A DNA stretch of 60,063 nucleotides. Origin: CAZNRY01 sp964575675 (GTDB lineage Bacteria > Eisenbacteria > RBG-16-71-46 > CAIMUX01 > VGJL01). This document shows, one piece after another, positions 32,701 through 40,733 of the stretch. Location of the stretch: positions 1-60,063 of the forward strand of contig CAZNRY010000003.1 in assembly GCA_964575675.1 (NCBI GenBank). The letters run 5' to 3'. Every line of letters begins with the position of its first letter. The stretch's first letter is position 1. The notes under the pieces were generated by a model. It was not told where the DNA came from, searched no databases, and was given only the letters and a program-made list of their open reading frames with translations. A program made the translations under genes and the position numbers.

Positions 32701-34611
32701 CGGGGTCGAAACCGGCAGTTCGATCTGCCCGGCCGCATTCGTTCGCCCGACGGAGTAGGTTTCGGTGCCTTTCCAAAGGCAGACTTGGGCTCCGGGTTCG
32801 GGCGCTCCCTCCTTGGTCACCGTCACGGTGACCGAGTTCGCCCCTATCGCAAGGCTCGCCGGGGCGCTGACGGCCACATTCTGCGGAAGGTTGGTCCAAC
32901 AATCGACCGCGGGGTCGCCCATCAAGTTGTTCCAATACGACCAGATGGTCACCCGATCAGGATCGGTCTTCTGGTAGTTGAGGTACATCTCGAGCTTCCC
33001 GCGCGTTAGCGCCGCGCCGAGCGTGTACTGCTGCTCCCAGAGGAGCCCCTGACACACGCCGAAGTGGATGCAGTTGTTGTAGCGCGTGTGCGTTCCGGTG
33101 GGGGGCGGGCCGACAGCCCCAATCCCGCCCTTCGGATTGGCCGCGCCGCCTCTGGCGGGAAGAAAGGCCTCCGATCTACAGGACGACTCGCTGGCGAACG
33201 ACCCGGTCGCACAAGTGATGACGATCACGAAGGGCATCTTCCATCCGTTCGTGAGGGCATAGGTGTCGGTGTTCGACCAGCCGCTCATCCCCAACCAGCC
33301 GCGGTAGCTGAAAATTGTATCCCCCTTATTGAGAGCGGTCGTCATCTGCGTGACGAACGGGGCGGCGAAGATCGTGTCGATTTCCGCGTACCCAAGCTGG
33401 CGGAGTCGCACCTTCATCCACTGCTGGATCTGGATGACGCTGTATCCGGACAATGACTGGTCGCCCACCAGACATGCCCGCTTGTACCAATCGCGATCGG
33501 CGACGTAGGGCGTGCTCTCGTACCCGACGATCTTGTTCACGATCGCCTCCAGCTCGGTGTACGAGACGAAGGAGATGCGCCCGAGATGGACATCGAGCAG
33601 GACGTCCGAACCGGCGAGTTGGCCGTACGGATGATCGCCTTCGCCGTTGTAGCCGGAGAGGCTCTCGTACCAAGTCGGGATGCTGTAGGAGCCGCCCGCG
33701 TCGCCGGCGAGGACGACGTACTCTGGAGGCGTGTCCCACGTGTCGTAGGCGGTTTGGATCCATGCCTTGATGCTGGCCGCGGTGGTCCCCGTCTGAGCCG
33801 TCGTGGCCAGGGTGACCGGGCTTCCCTTCCTCTTTCGCCAGTCCAGAAGAGGTTGAAGGCGCGAGGTGACGCCTGCGTCGTTCGGGCAGATCACGACCCA
33901 CGCCCCTGGCGCGACGTCGCGTCCGGCCGTCATCTCCTCGTAGTTGACGACGAGGGCGCGGTAGAGGTTGTCGAACGACGGAGCGATCGGGGTGAGGGAT
34001 GCGGCCTTGTTGTTTCCTGCGTACGGCTCGGTAAAGGTCACCTCGATCCGGATTCTCCGTGCGATTTTGATGTCGCCGGTCGCCGCGTTGTAGCGGACCG
34101 GCCGGATGGTCATGGGAACAACCCTTAGGTCCCTCATTAGCGCCGGAGGGCCCGTTTCCACGACCGGCTCCTCTCCGAACGAATCGCGCTCGTAGGCGCT
34201 ACGGTCGAACGCGAAGGCCTTCCCGTCCTCCGACTGGGCCGGCGCCAGGCGGAAACCGCTCCGGACCTCCTCTTCCTCCACGACGGTTACGACCCGGACA
34301 TCCCCGTGCGCGGGAATCGCTAGCAAGCGCCCGAAGGTCGGGACCTCGGGAGATCCGACCTCCCCGAACGCGCCGCCCCCGGGGATCGTCACGAGTTGAA
34401 ACGCCATGCCGTCGACCTGCACTTCCTCGACCCCGATAGCGGGTAGCGAGAAGGAGAGCTGCACGCCCGCCGGGGAGGAGTCCGTCACCTCGACCGCGGG
34501 GAGATCCCGATCCGTTGGGGCCGGGACGATCCGGAGGGGGGAGGTCGACGCCCAGGAGGGCAGGGCAAAGGCCATGGCGAGGGAGAGCAGGGTGATCCGG
34601 TGCAACTGCAT
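29782..34611 (-). CDS. Large secreted gingipain-family (C25-like) protein with FlgD-Ig C-terminus
   Basis: 1609 residues from ATG 34611 (GGAGGAA 4 bases upstream; the frame extends to 34632). Signal peptide 1-22; propeptide (to about 230) of the C25 type; caspase-like domain about 235-575 ending WNNLMGDPAVD, with the nucleophile site VITCATGSF (Cys467). Where gingipains have a GHG histidine motif this has SYRGWLGMSGW (435-445), so that His is Trp439. After it come Ig and CARDB-like repeats with DGQVNPGETI and NGLFDPGETV turns, a propeller- or NIDO-like region, a carboxypeptidase-regulatory beta-sandwich (GGTLSGTVTNASAEGAPIAG), a jelly-roll module and a FlgD-Ig end (SRPNPFTSGAATIGFSL to LIRVE). 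Protease or inactive adhesin-like protein; the mechanism is open. Confidence 0.9.
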   Translation of the reverse strand: MQLHRITLLSLAMAFALPSWASTSPLRIVPAPTDRDLPAVEVTDSSPAGVQLSFSLPAIGVEEVQVDGMAFQLVTIPGGGAFGEVGSPEVPTFGRLLAIPAHGDVRVVTVVEEEEVRSGFRLAPAQSEDGKAFAFDRSAYERDSFGEEPVVETGPPALMRDLRVVPMTIRPVRYNAATGDIKIARRIRIEVTFTEPYAGNNKAASLTPIAPSFDNLYRALVVNYEEMTAGRDVAPGAWVVICPNDAGVTSRLQPLLDWRKRKGSPVTLATTAQTGTTAASIKAWIQTAYDTWDTPPEYVVLAGDAGGSYSIPTWYESLSGYNGEGDHPYGQLAGSDVLLDVHLGRISFVSYTELEAIVNKIVGYESTPYVADRDWYKRACLVGDQSLSGYSVIQIQQWMKVRLRQLGYAEIDTIFAAPFVTQMTTALNKGDTIFSYRGWLGMSGWSNTDTYALTNGWKMPFVIVITCATGSFASESSCRSEAFLPARGGAANPKGGIGAVGPPPTGTHTRYNNCIHFGVCQGLLWEQQYTLGAALTRGKLEMYLNYQKTDPDRVTIWSYWNNLMGDPAVDCWTNLPQNVAVSAPASLAIGANSVTVTVTKEGAPEPGAQVCLWKGTETYSVGRTNAAGQIELPVSTPTAGNMLLTVTKHDRSPYLVSLPVAAQTNYVGYQSLSVDDDDTGGSSGNADGQVNPGETIQMPVQLKNYGSASAGNVTAALTSSDPYVTIVDGAESFGTIAAGATDWSDASFVLSIGDGCPDGHAIRLGLDVTASTGTWHSAIDLPVVSAAFATEGTTLYNTGTNGLFDPGETVELSVALRNTGHANADGVVGTLTSLSPKVLVTDASGSFGTINVGGVGDNAGDHFALQAASDTYPGHLANLMLVTTFSGTVRDTTLFALTVGQTVTSAPFGPDQHGYYVFDNTDTAYPECPTYSWIEIDPTYGGSGTQLPLPDTGTYLDKSTVITLPFPFVYYGASNTRATVCSNGWIVMGSTYLTDYRNWTLPGAGGPKGVIAAFWDDLKLPAGGKVLSYHDATNHRFVIQWSRLTNEPGSNETFEIILYDPAFYPTPTGDGIIVFQYNTVNNTDSGDNYATVGIESPDGFDGLTYTFNNTYSGGAAPLAAGRAIKFTTVAQAIGGTLSGTVTNASAEGAPIAGAEVVVVQAGRTILSGPLGAYTGSVPAGTFTVIAGHEGFRPDTTLNVPIVAEQTTIRNFSLVDIAGPAIAATAHASTSDTLGPYQIPVSISDPSGIAEKTLYYRTFGESFTPATLNLVSGDSYVGEIPGQGYVTRVEYYVFARDGAGIATTDPPDAPASTYSFFVAPALDLFVDDMEGDKGWTVGGPNDTATTGIWERCDPNATFNGITMVQPEDDSSPEPGVNCYITGQSAIGAAQGDNDIDNGQTTLTSPLLDLTSYGTVSLHYRRWYTNDTGNNPGEDTWLVQASDDDGASWITLESTMESDRSWRLMEFDLSAYISLTASVRIRFIAADAGNGSVVEAGVDDVGVLLIGVTDAPDETVRPAAFTLLQSRPNPFTSGAATIGFSLARPATARLLVFDVQGRTIRRLVDGARPAGWQTFLWDGRDDRGTLQPSGIYFYRLESEGQSEVRKLIRVE

Positions 34612-34923
34612 GGGTTCCTCCGCGTTGAGCAAGAGAAGGCCCGCGATCTGGCCTGCGGCCGATCGCTGATGCTGACCGTATCGATTGTACCAGAAATCTG
34701 CTGATTCGAGTAGTCTCGACTGCCGGTATGCCTGCCGGTCAGGATCNNNNNNNNNNNNNNNNNNNNNNNNNNNNNNNNNNNNNNNNNNNNNNNNNNNNNN
34801 NNNNNNNNNNNNNNNNNNNNNNNNNNNNNNNNNNNNNNNNNNNNNNGTCGATCCGATCGTGGTCGCTGGGACATGGATCCCCTAGGATTGCAGGTCGGGC
34901 CCCGCCCGGCAGGAGGTCGATGG
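34612..34923 (+). other. Divergent intergenic region holding a 100-N assembly gap
   Basis: Bases 34747-34846 are N, so the true distance is unknown. The left side has a minus-strand TACAAT at 34684-34689, 73 bases before the C25 gene start, with no good -35. A short repeat (GCCGGT twice, around 34731) abuts the gap. The right side contributes the ribosome site AGGAGG (34911-34916) of the next gene. Any feature inside the gap is invisible. Confidence 0.9.
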
Positions 34924-35988
34924 ATGCTTTACTTTCGCATAATGCTGATCGTGGTCGGTTTCATTCTTGGTATGAACGGTTCGGCCGCCCGTGGGGCGGA
35001 CGGAGCCGCCCCGAAGCCTCCCCTCATCTTGCCGGAGGAGAAGCACCTCGTCTCCTTGGTGCAGCTCAGCAACGGCGGTGAGAACGCCGAAGCCTACTGG
35101 TCTTGGGCTGGAGACGCCCTGGTCTATCAGTCGACCCCTCGAGACGCGGCCTGCGATCAGATCTTCCTGATCGACCTGGATCGCCATGCCGTTTCGCCGG
35201 TCTCCGATGGGAAGGGGCGCACGACCTGCTCCTATTTCTTGCCCGGAGATAAGGAGATCATCTACAGCTCGACGCGGCTTGTTTCTCCGAACTGTCCGCC
35301 GCCGCCCGACATGTCCCACGGTTACACGTGGGCCGTTTACGATGCCTACGACATCTTCAAGGTTCCGCGAGGCGGGGGAGAGCAGATCCGTCTGACGAGC
35401 ACGCCGGGCTACGACGCCGAGGCGACGGCCGGCCCCGATGGCCGCATCATCTTCACATCCGTCCGCGACGGCGACCTCGATCTCTACGTCATGGATCCGA
35501 GCGGAGGCAACGTCCGCCGCCTGACCCATGAGATCGGCTATGACGGGGGCGCCTTTTTCAGTGGGGACGGCAGGAAGATCTGCTATCGCGCCTTCCATCC
35601 CGAGACGGAGCAGCAGAAGGCGGACTATCGCTCGCTGCTCGCCAAGGGGCTCGTCCGGCCAAACAAGATGGAGATCTGGGTCATGGACGCGGACGGATCC
35701 AACAAGCGTCAGCTCACGGCGAACGGCGCCGCGAACTTCTGTCCTTTCTTCCATCCATCCGGGCGGAAGATCATATTCTCATCGAACCTGAAAGACCCGA
35801 AGGGCAGGAACTTCGACATCTTCATGATCGATCTGGAGGGTAAGAACCTCGAGCGCGTGACCTTCGATGAGAGCTTCGACGGGTTCCCGATGTTCTCCCC
35901 CGATGGTCGCAAGCTGGCGTTTTGTTCGAACCGGGGAAGCGAGCGAGCGGGTGAAACAAATATCTTCATCGCGGACTGGAGAGACTAG
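34924..35988 (+). CDS. TolB-like beta-propeller (PD40 repeat) secreted protein
   Basis: 354 residues; ATG with AGGAGG 7 bases upstream, chosen over an ATG at 34873 that lacks one. Signal sequence 1-25. At least five PD40/WD40-like blades follow (WAGDALVYQSTPRDA, LPGDKEIIYSSTR, GPDGRIIFTSVRDGDLDLYV, HPSGRKIIFSSNL, SPDGRKLAFCSNRG), the pattern of TolB and of surface propellers. Propellers of this type bind proteins or form periplasmic scaffolds; there is no TolB N-terminal domain. It overlaps the next gene by 38 bases, so the two are probably co-expressed. Confidence 0.88.
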   Translation: MLYFRIMLIVVGFILGMNGSAARGADGAAPKPPLILPEEKHLVSLVQLSNGGENAEAYWSWAGDALVYQSTPRDAACDQIFLIDLDRHAVSPVSDGKGRTTCSYFLPGDKEIIYSSTRLVSPNCPPPPDMSHGYTWAVYDAYDIFKVPRGGGEQIRLTSTPGYDAEATAGPDGRIIFTSVRDGDLDLYVMDPSGGNVRRLTHEIGYDGGAFFSGDGRKICYRAFHPETEQQKADYRSLLAKGLVRPNKMEIWVMDADGSNKRQLTANGAANFCPFFHPSGRKIIFSSNLKDPKGRNFDIFMIDLEGKNLERVTFDESFDGFPMFSPDGRKLAFCSNRGSERAGETNIFIADWRD

Positions 35989-37525
35989 TCCGGCACGGAA
36001 GGCTCGCTGGCCGATTCCGGGTCTCGGCGGCCGCGGATGGTTTCTCCTCTGGGCCGCGCTCGTTGCGGCCTCCGCCCTCCTGACCTTCGATCCAAAGCTC
36101 TACGTCAACGGCGACAACGTCAACTACATGAACCTGGCCAAGGCCGTTCGGGGCGGGGAGCTTTGGCCGAGCGCGAAGTACCCCCCCCTGTTCCCCTGGC
36201 TGCTGGCAATTCCCCAGTCCCTCTTCGGACTCGCCTTGCTGCCCCAGAAGGTCCTCGTCACGCTTCTCTATCTTGGCTCGGGGATCTTGTTGATGCGGCG
36301 CGCCCGGTCTCTCTTCGGGACCCCGTGGGGAGAACCGATCGCTTGGATCGCGATCACGCTGGTTCCCGTTCTCGAGTTCGGGCATTACGTGATGTCAGAG
36401 GTACCCTACCTCTTCTTCTCCCTGCTGGCCTTGGAAGCCGGGGAGAGGACCGGGGAGGTGGGGAAGAGGGCGGCCCTGATCGGCGCGCTCGCGGCCGCTG
36501 CGACGTTCTACACGCGCAGCGTGGGGCTGAGCCTTTGGATCGGGCTGGCGGCCTTTCTGCTGATGAATCCGCGGACGACGTGGCGCGTGAGATCGATCTT
36601 CGCGGCCGTGTCGGTCGCGCTCGCCCTGCCCTGGCTTCTCCACGCGCTCCTGGGTCCGCCGAACCCGTATTTCAAACAGCTCATCCGGATCAACCCCCTC
36701 TATCCCGAGTTCGGTCTGCTCGACGCGAAGGGGTGGGCCCAGAGGATCGGCGAGAACGCGTGGATCTACCTGATGGGCGAGATCCCGACCCATCTGCTCC
36801 CGGCGATCCACCGCTGGACCTATGATCCGCCGGCGTTCCGCTACCGATTCCTCCCATGGTTCATCGGCGTTCTACCGCTGGCGCTCGCCTTGATTGGTCT
36901 TTTCATCTCGATCCGCCGCCGCGAGGGCGTCGGCTTCTATCTTCTCCTCTATCTGATCCTCGATCTGCTCTGGCCTTCCCTCTGGTCGGGGATTCGCTTT
37001 CTGATCCCGATCTTGCCCTTGCTGGTCCTCTGCCTCTTCCGGGCGCTCTTCTGGATCTGCGGTCTGATGGGGAACCGATTCCGAAGGAGACCCCGTCTCG
37101 CCGCGATCCTGATCGGCCTGTGGATTCTCCTCGCGATCAAGAACCAGTCGACCCTCGCGCGGGACGTGCGGTCGTATCCCGAGCCGTGGAACTCCTACTT
37201 CAAGGCGGCCGAGTGGGTCCGCCGGCACACGAAGCCGGACGACCTGATCGTTGAGCGGAAGGCAGCAATGTTCTCCTTCGCCACGGGGCGGCGCACGATC
37301 TCCTTTCCCCGGGAACCCGACACGAAGAAGATGATCGCGTGGATGGACCGGGAGGGGGTCGATTACGTCGTGATGACGAACATCCCCTACGATGACATCA
37401 AGCGTTTTCTGATCCCGGCGATTGTGGCCGAGCAGCTCCGCTTCGCCCCGGCCTACGAGGTCGAGGAGCCGTACGCTGCGGTTCTGCGTCTCCTGCCGAG
37501 CCCGATCGACCCCGCCAGGCCGTGA
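35951..37525 (+). CDS. Integral membrane glycosyltransferase (GT39/GT83-like, ArnT/PMT fold)
   Basis: 524 residues from GTG 35951, inside the end of the propeller gene; no better start is visible downstream. About 11 hydrophobic segments. The first periplasmic loop carries acidic residues in NGDNVNYMNLAKAVRGG, the position of the catalytic Asp in polyprenol-dependent transferases, and a soluble C-terminal part follows the last helix. Such enzymes move sugars from lipid carriers onto lipids or proteins outside the inner membrane. The donor and acceptor are unknown. Linkage with a secreted propeller protein suggests envelope modification, as inference. Confidence 0.8.
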   Translation: MKQISSSRTGETSPARKARWPIPGLGGRGWFLLWAALVAASALLTFDPKLYVNGDNVNYMNLAKAVRGGELWPSAKYPPLFPWLLAIPQSLFGLALLPQKVLVTLLYLGSGILLMRRARSLFGTPWGEPIAWIAITLVPVLEFGHYVMSEVPYLFFSLLALEAGERTGEVGKRAALIGALAAAATFYTRSVGLSLWIGLAAFLLMNPRTTWRVRSIFAAVSVALALPWLLHALLGPPNPYFKQLIRINPLYPEFGLLDAKGWAQRIGENAWIYLMGEIPTHLLPAIHRWTYDPPAFRYRFLPWFIGVLPLALALIGLFISIRRREGVGFYLLLYLILDLLWPSLWSGIRFLIPILPLLVLCLFRALFWICGLMGNRFRRRPRLAAILIGLWILLAIKNQSTLARDVRSYPEPWNSYFKAAEWVRRHTKPDDLIVERKAAMFSFATGRRTISFPREPDTKKMIAWMDREGVDYVVMTNIPYDDIKRFLIPAIVAEQLRFAPAYEVEEPYAAVLRLLPSPIDPARP

Positions 37526-37565
37526 TGAAAGCTCGCCCGAACGGACGGAGGAGCACAAGGACGCG

Positions 37566-38645
37566 ATGAATCCTCTGGATGACCTGATTGCTTTCATGTC
37601 GATACCGAGCCCCACGGGGGAAGAAGAAGCCCTGGCCCAGCACGTATCCAGACGCCTCGCCGAAACGGGTCGCCCGATCGTCCTCGACGGCAAGAGCGTC
37701 ATCATCCCTCCCGTGCTGGATCGCCGCCCGCTCATCGTGCTGGCCGGCCACCTCGACACGGTTCCGGCCCGCGGAAACCAAGGCCCGCGGATCGACGGAG
37801 ATTTCGTCTGGGGTCGTGGGGCGGCCGACATGAAGGGCGGTCTCGCGGTCATTGCCTCTCTGATGGACCGGGCCGCCTGTGGATCCGGCTGGGCCCGAGT
37901 CGGCGTCGTCCTCTACGCGGGGGAGGAAGGACCGATCGAAGGCAACGACCTGCGGCGGCTCCTCGACGGACCAGTTGCGTGGGCGCGGGATGCCGAGCTG
38001 GCCATCGTTCTCGAGCCGACGGACGACAACGTGGAGGTTGGGTGCCTGGGGACAATCAACATCGAGGCCGTGTTCAAGGGAGAGGCCTGCCACAGCGCGC
38101 GTCCCTGGCTTGGGACCAATGCCGTCTCGATCGCCCTGCCGTGGCTCGATCGGATCACGCGTCTGGCGCCACGCGAACATGAGATCGGAACCTACACGTT
38201 CAGGGAGACGGCGACCGTCACGCTGATTCGTGCGGGGAGTGCGCGGAACGTCGTTCCAGGGGAGTTGGTCGCGAACCTGAACTACCGCTATCCTCCTGGT
38301 TGGGACCGCGCCCGGGCGCGCGCCGCCGCCCTTGCGCTGGCTGGCGGGGCGGACGAGGTTCGTCTCATCGATGAGGCGCCATCCGGGGCCGTGCCGTTGG
38401 GCCGACCGCTCTTCGCCGCTTTCGTCGAGGGAAGTGGCCGGCCGAGCCGGGCCAAGCAGGCTTGGACGGACGTCGCGCAGTTCGGCGAACGAGGCGTGCC
38501 GGCCCTCAACTTCGGTCCGGGCGATCCCCATCTCGCGCACCGCGACGACGAGAGGGTCGAGATCGCCTCGCTGGACCGATGTCTGACGACTCTGACTGCA
38601 TTCCTCGAGGGGGACGGGCCATTCGGGAAAAAGGAGACAGCATGA
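37566..38645 (+). CDS. dapE: M20 metallopeptidase, probable succinyl-diaminopimelate desuccinylase
   Basis: 359 residues; ATG with AAGGA upstream. Metal ligands by motif: His62 (GHLDTVP), Asp88 (GRGAADMKGG), catalytic Glu120 with Glu121 (AGEEGP), then LEPTD and a C-terminal His (DPHLAHRDDE). The lid domain carries CHSARPWLGTNA. M20 enzymes hydrolyse many acyl-amino acids; coupling to an aminotransferase (ATGA overlap) and a dapD gene identifies the step as N-succinyl-LL-DAP to LL-DAP plus succinate. LysK-type deacylases are the nearest alternative. First gene of dapE-dapC-dapD-lon. Confidence 0.88.
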   Translation: MNPLDDLIAFMSIPSPTGEEEALAQHVSRRLAETGRPIVLDGKSVIIPPVLDRRPLIVLAGHLDTVPARGNQGPRIDGDFVWGRGAADMKGGLAVIASLMDRAACGSGWARVGVVLYAGEEGPIEGNDLRRLLDGPVAWARDAELAIVLEPTDDNVEVGCLGTINIEAVFKGEACHSARPWLGTNAVSIALPWLDRITRLAPREHEIGTYTFRETATVTLIRAGSARNVVPGELVANLNYRYPPGWDRARARAAALALAGGADEVRLIDEAPSGAVPLGRPLFAAFVEGSGRPSRAKQAWTDVAQFGERGVPALNFGPGDPHLAHRDDERVEIASLDRCLTTLTAFLEGDGPFGKKETA

Positions 38646-39790
38646 GACCGCGCAATCCCGCCTTCGAAACCTTGGCGACCTACCCATTTGTCCGGCTCGA
38701 GGAGTCGAAGCGCGCGGCGGCCGCCCGTGGGATACGGATCATCGACTTCGGGATGGGCGACCCGCAGGAGCGGACGCCGGGTCGGATTCGGCAGGCGCTG
38801 CTGGACGGCGTGCCGGACCGCGCGAGCTATCCTCCTGCGGCGGGGACGCCGGCCCTTCGAAAGGCGATGGCCGGCTGGATGAACAGGCGATTCGGGATGG
38901 ATCTCGATCCCGATGCGCACATGCTTCCCTCGAATGGTTCGAAGGAGGCCGTTTATCTTCTTCATCAGGCGGTCGTCGATCCCCGGGGAGATCGCCGCAT
39001 CGTGTTGATTCCAGATCCTGCCTATCCTGTCTACGAGATCGGGACCCTCTTCGCGGGAGGGGTGCCCGAGTCCATCCCGCTTCGCGAGGAGCGGGGATTT
39101 CTTCCGGACCTCGATGCGATCCCTCCCGAGACCTGGCAGCGAACGGCACTCCTCTGGCTGAACTACCCGAACAACCCGACGGGCGCCACGGCGGGGCTCG
39201 ATCTGTACCGCCGCGCCCTCGGATTGGCGGATCGATACGGTTTCTGGGTCGCGAGCGACGAAGCGTACAGCGAGCTCTGGTTCGATTCACCGCCAGTGTC
39301 CGCGATCCAGGCGGGAATCAAGGGGCTCGTGGTTCTCAACACCCTCTCCAAACGCTCGGCGATGACCGGATACCGGAGCGGCCTGATCGCGGGGGACCCG
39401 GAGTTGATCGGGATGCTCCGGACCGTGCGCCCGAGCCAAGGGGTCGCAACCCCGCTCTTCGTGCAACAGGCGGCCGTGGCGGCGTGGGATGACGAGGGGC
39501 ACGTCTCCGAGCAACGCGACATCTACCGCTCCAAGCGCGACGTTCTGATGCCGGCCCTCGCGCGCAAGGGGCTGAAGATCGCGGGGAGTGAGGCCACGTT
39601 CTACCTCTGGATCAAGGTCCCCGCGGGGCAGTCCTCGGAGTCGTTCGCCTCCATGCTCCTCGAGCACGGCCTGGTGCTCGCGCCCGGCAGCTACTTCGGC
39701 AAGCAGGGGGAGGGGTACGTTCGAATGGCGCTCGTTCCGACGTTGGAACTCTGCAAGGAGGCGGCGGCTATCCTCGACGGGATCTCGTGA
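38642..39790 (+). CDS. dapC: Class I PLP aminotransferase, probable succinyl-DAP aminotransferase
   Basis: 382 residues. Fold type I signatures: DFGMGDP at the N-terminus, NYPNNPTGA, SDEAYSELWF and the PLP lysine in NTLSKRSAMTGYRSG. The start overlaps the dapE stop by ATGA. In the succinylase pathway this enzyme converts N-succinyl-2-amino-6-ketopimelate to N-succinyl-LL-DAP with glutamate. The sequence alone cannot separate DapC from LL-DAP aminotransferase, but flanking dapE and dapD point to the succinylated substrate. Confidence 0.88.
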   Translation: MRPRNPAFETLATYPFVRLEESKRAAAARGIRIIDFGMGDPQERTPGRIRQALLDGVPDRASYPPAAGTPALRKAMAGWMNRRFGMDLDPDAHMLPSNGSKEAVYLLHQAVVDPRGDRRIVLIPDPAYPVYEIGTLFAGGVPESIPLREERGFLPDLDAIPPETWQRTALLWLNYPNNPTGATAGLDLYRRALGLADRYGFWVASDEAYSELWFDSPPVSAIQAGIKGLVVLNTLSKRSAMTGYRSGLIAGDPELIGMLRTVRPSQGVATPLFVQQAAVAAWDDEGHVSEQRDIYRSKRDVLMPALARKGLKIAGSEATFYLWIKVPAGQSSESFASMLLEHGLVLAPGSYFGKQGEGYVRMALVPTLELCKEAAAILDGIS

Positions 39791-39863
39791 CCGCGACGGG
39801 ATCCGGATTGCCGACCAAGCTCGACTGCATACGCGGCGATCCGCCGCAAGGGAGGACTGCAAG

Positions 39864-40733
39864 GTGACGCCTGAGGAACCGTCGGCCCGCCACTCGCTCC
39901 TGCGAGCCACGATCGTCCGTGCCTTCGAGGAGCCGGACTTCTCGGGCAGCGCGGGCGCGCAGGCGGCCGTTCAGGAGGCGATCGACCTCCTCGATCGCGG
40001 CCTCATCCGCGTGGCCGAGCCGTCCGGGGATGGATGGAAGGTCAACGCGTGGGTCCGGATGGCCGTCCTCCTCTACTTCCGCCAGACCCCGGCGTACACC
40101 ATGCATTCCGGTTTGTTCGAGTACCGGGACAAGGTCCCCCTGAAGAAAAACCTAGAATCTCAGGGGATCCGTCTGGTTCCCCCCGGCGCTGTCCGTTATG
40201 GGGCGTTTCTGGAGCCCGGGGTCGTGGTCATGCCGGGTTACGTGAATGTCGGCGCCTACGTCGGGGCCGGGACAATGATCGACACCTGGGCGACGGTGGG
40301 AAGCTGTGCTCAGATCGGTCGCAACGTCCACCTGTCGGGGGGCGTGGGAATCGGCGGAGTCCTAGAACCGGTCGGCACGGCTCCGGTGATCATTGAGGAC
40401 GATGTCTTCTTGGGGTCGAGGTGCGTCGTTGTCGAGGGCGTGATCGTTCGCGCGCGCGCGGTCCTGGGAGCAGGGACGATCCTCACCGCATCAACGCCCA
40501 TCATAGATGTCCGCGGAGCGACCCCCGTCGTCCAACGAACAGCGATTCCACCGGGGGTCGTCGTGATCCCGGGCGCATGGCCGCGCACATTCCCCGCCGG
40601 GATGTTTCACGTCCCTTGCGCATTGATCGTGGGAGAGCGGGGGGACGCGACCGATGGGAAGATCCGCCTGAACCAGAATCTGCGGGAGTTCCCCCTCGAC
40701 GAGGAGATCTCCCCCCATGGAGGAGGAAGATGA
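39864..40733 (+). CDS. dapD: Tetrahydrodipicolinate N-succinyltransferase DapD
   Basis: 289 residues from GTG 39864 with GGGAGG upstream. A helical N-terminus (WKVNAWVRMAVLLYFR) leads into a left-handed beta-helix of hexapeptide repeats (VNVGAYVGAGTMIDTWATVG, VHLSGGVGIGGVLEP). The active-site stretch GTMIDTWATVGSCAQIG is characteristic of DapD. It transfers succinyl from succinyl-CoA to tetrahydrodipicolinate. The stop overlaps the next ATG (ATGA), tying it to the Lon-like gene. Confidence 0.94.
   Translation: MTPEEPSARHSLLRATIVRAFEEPDFSGSAGAQAAVQEAIDLLDRGLIRVAEPSGDGWKVNAWVRMAVLLYFRQTPAYTMHSGLFEYRDKVPLKKNLESQGIRLVPPGAVRYGAFLEPGVVVMPGYVNVGAYVGAGTMIDTWATVGSCAQIGRNVHLSGGVGIGGVLEPVGTAPVIIEDDVFLGSRCVVVEGVIVRARAVLGAGTILTASTPIIDVRGATPVVQRTAIPPGVVVIPGAWPRTFPAGMFHVPCALIVGERGDATDGKIRLNQNLREFPLDEEISPHGGGR

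Noticed and set aside
34685..34885. Open frames running across the N gap
   Set aside because: They exist only because the N stretch is read as sense codons.
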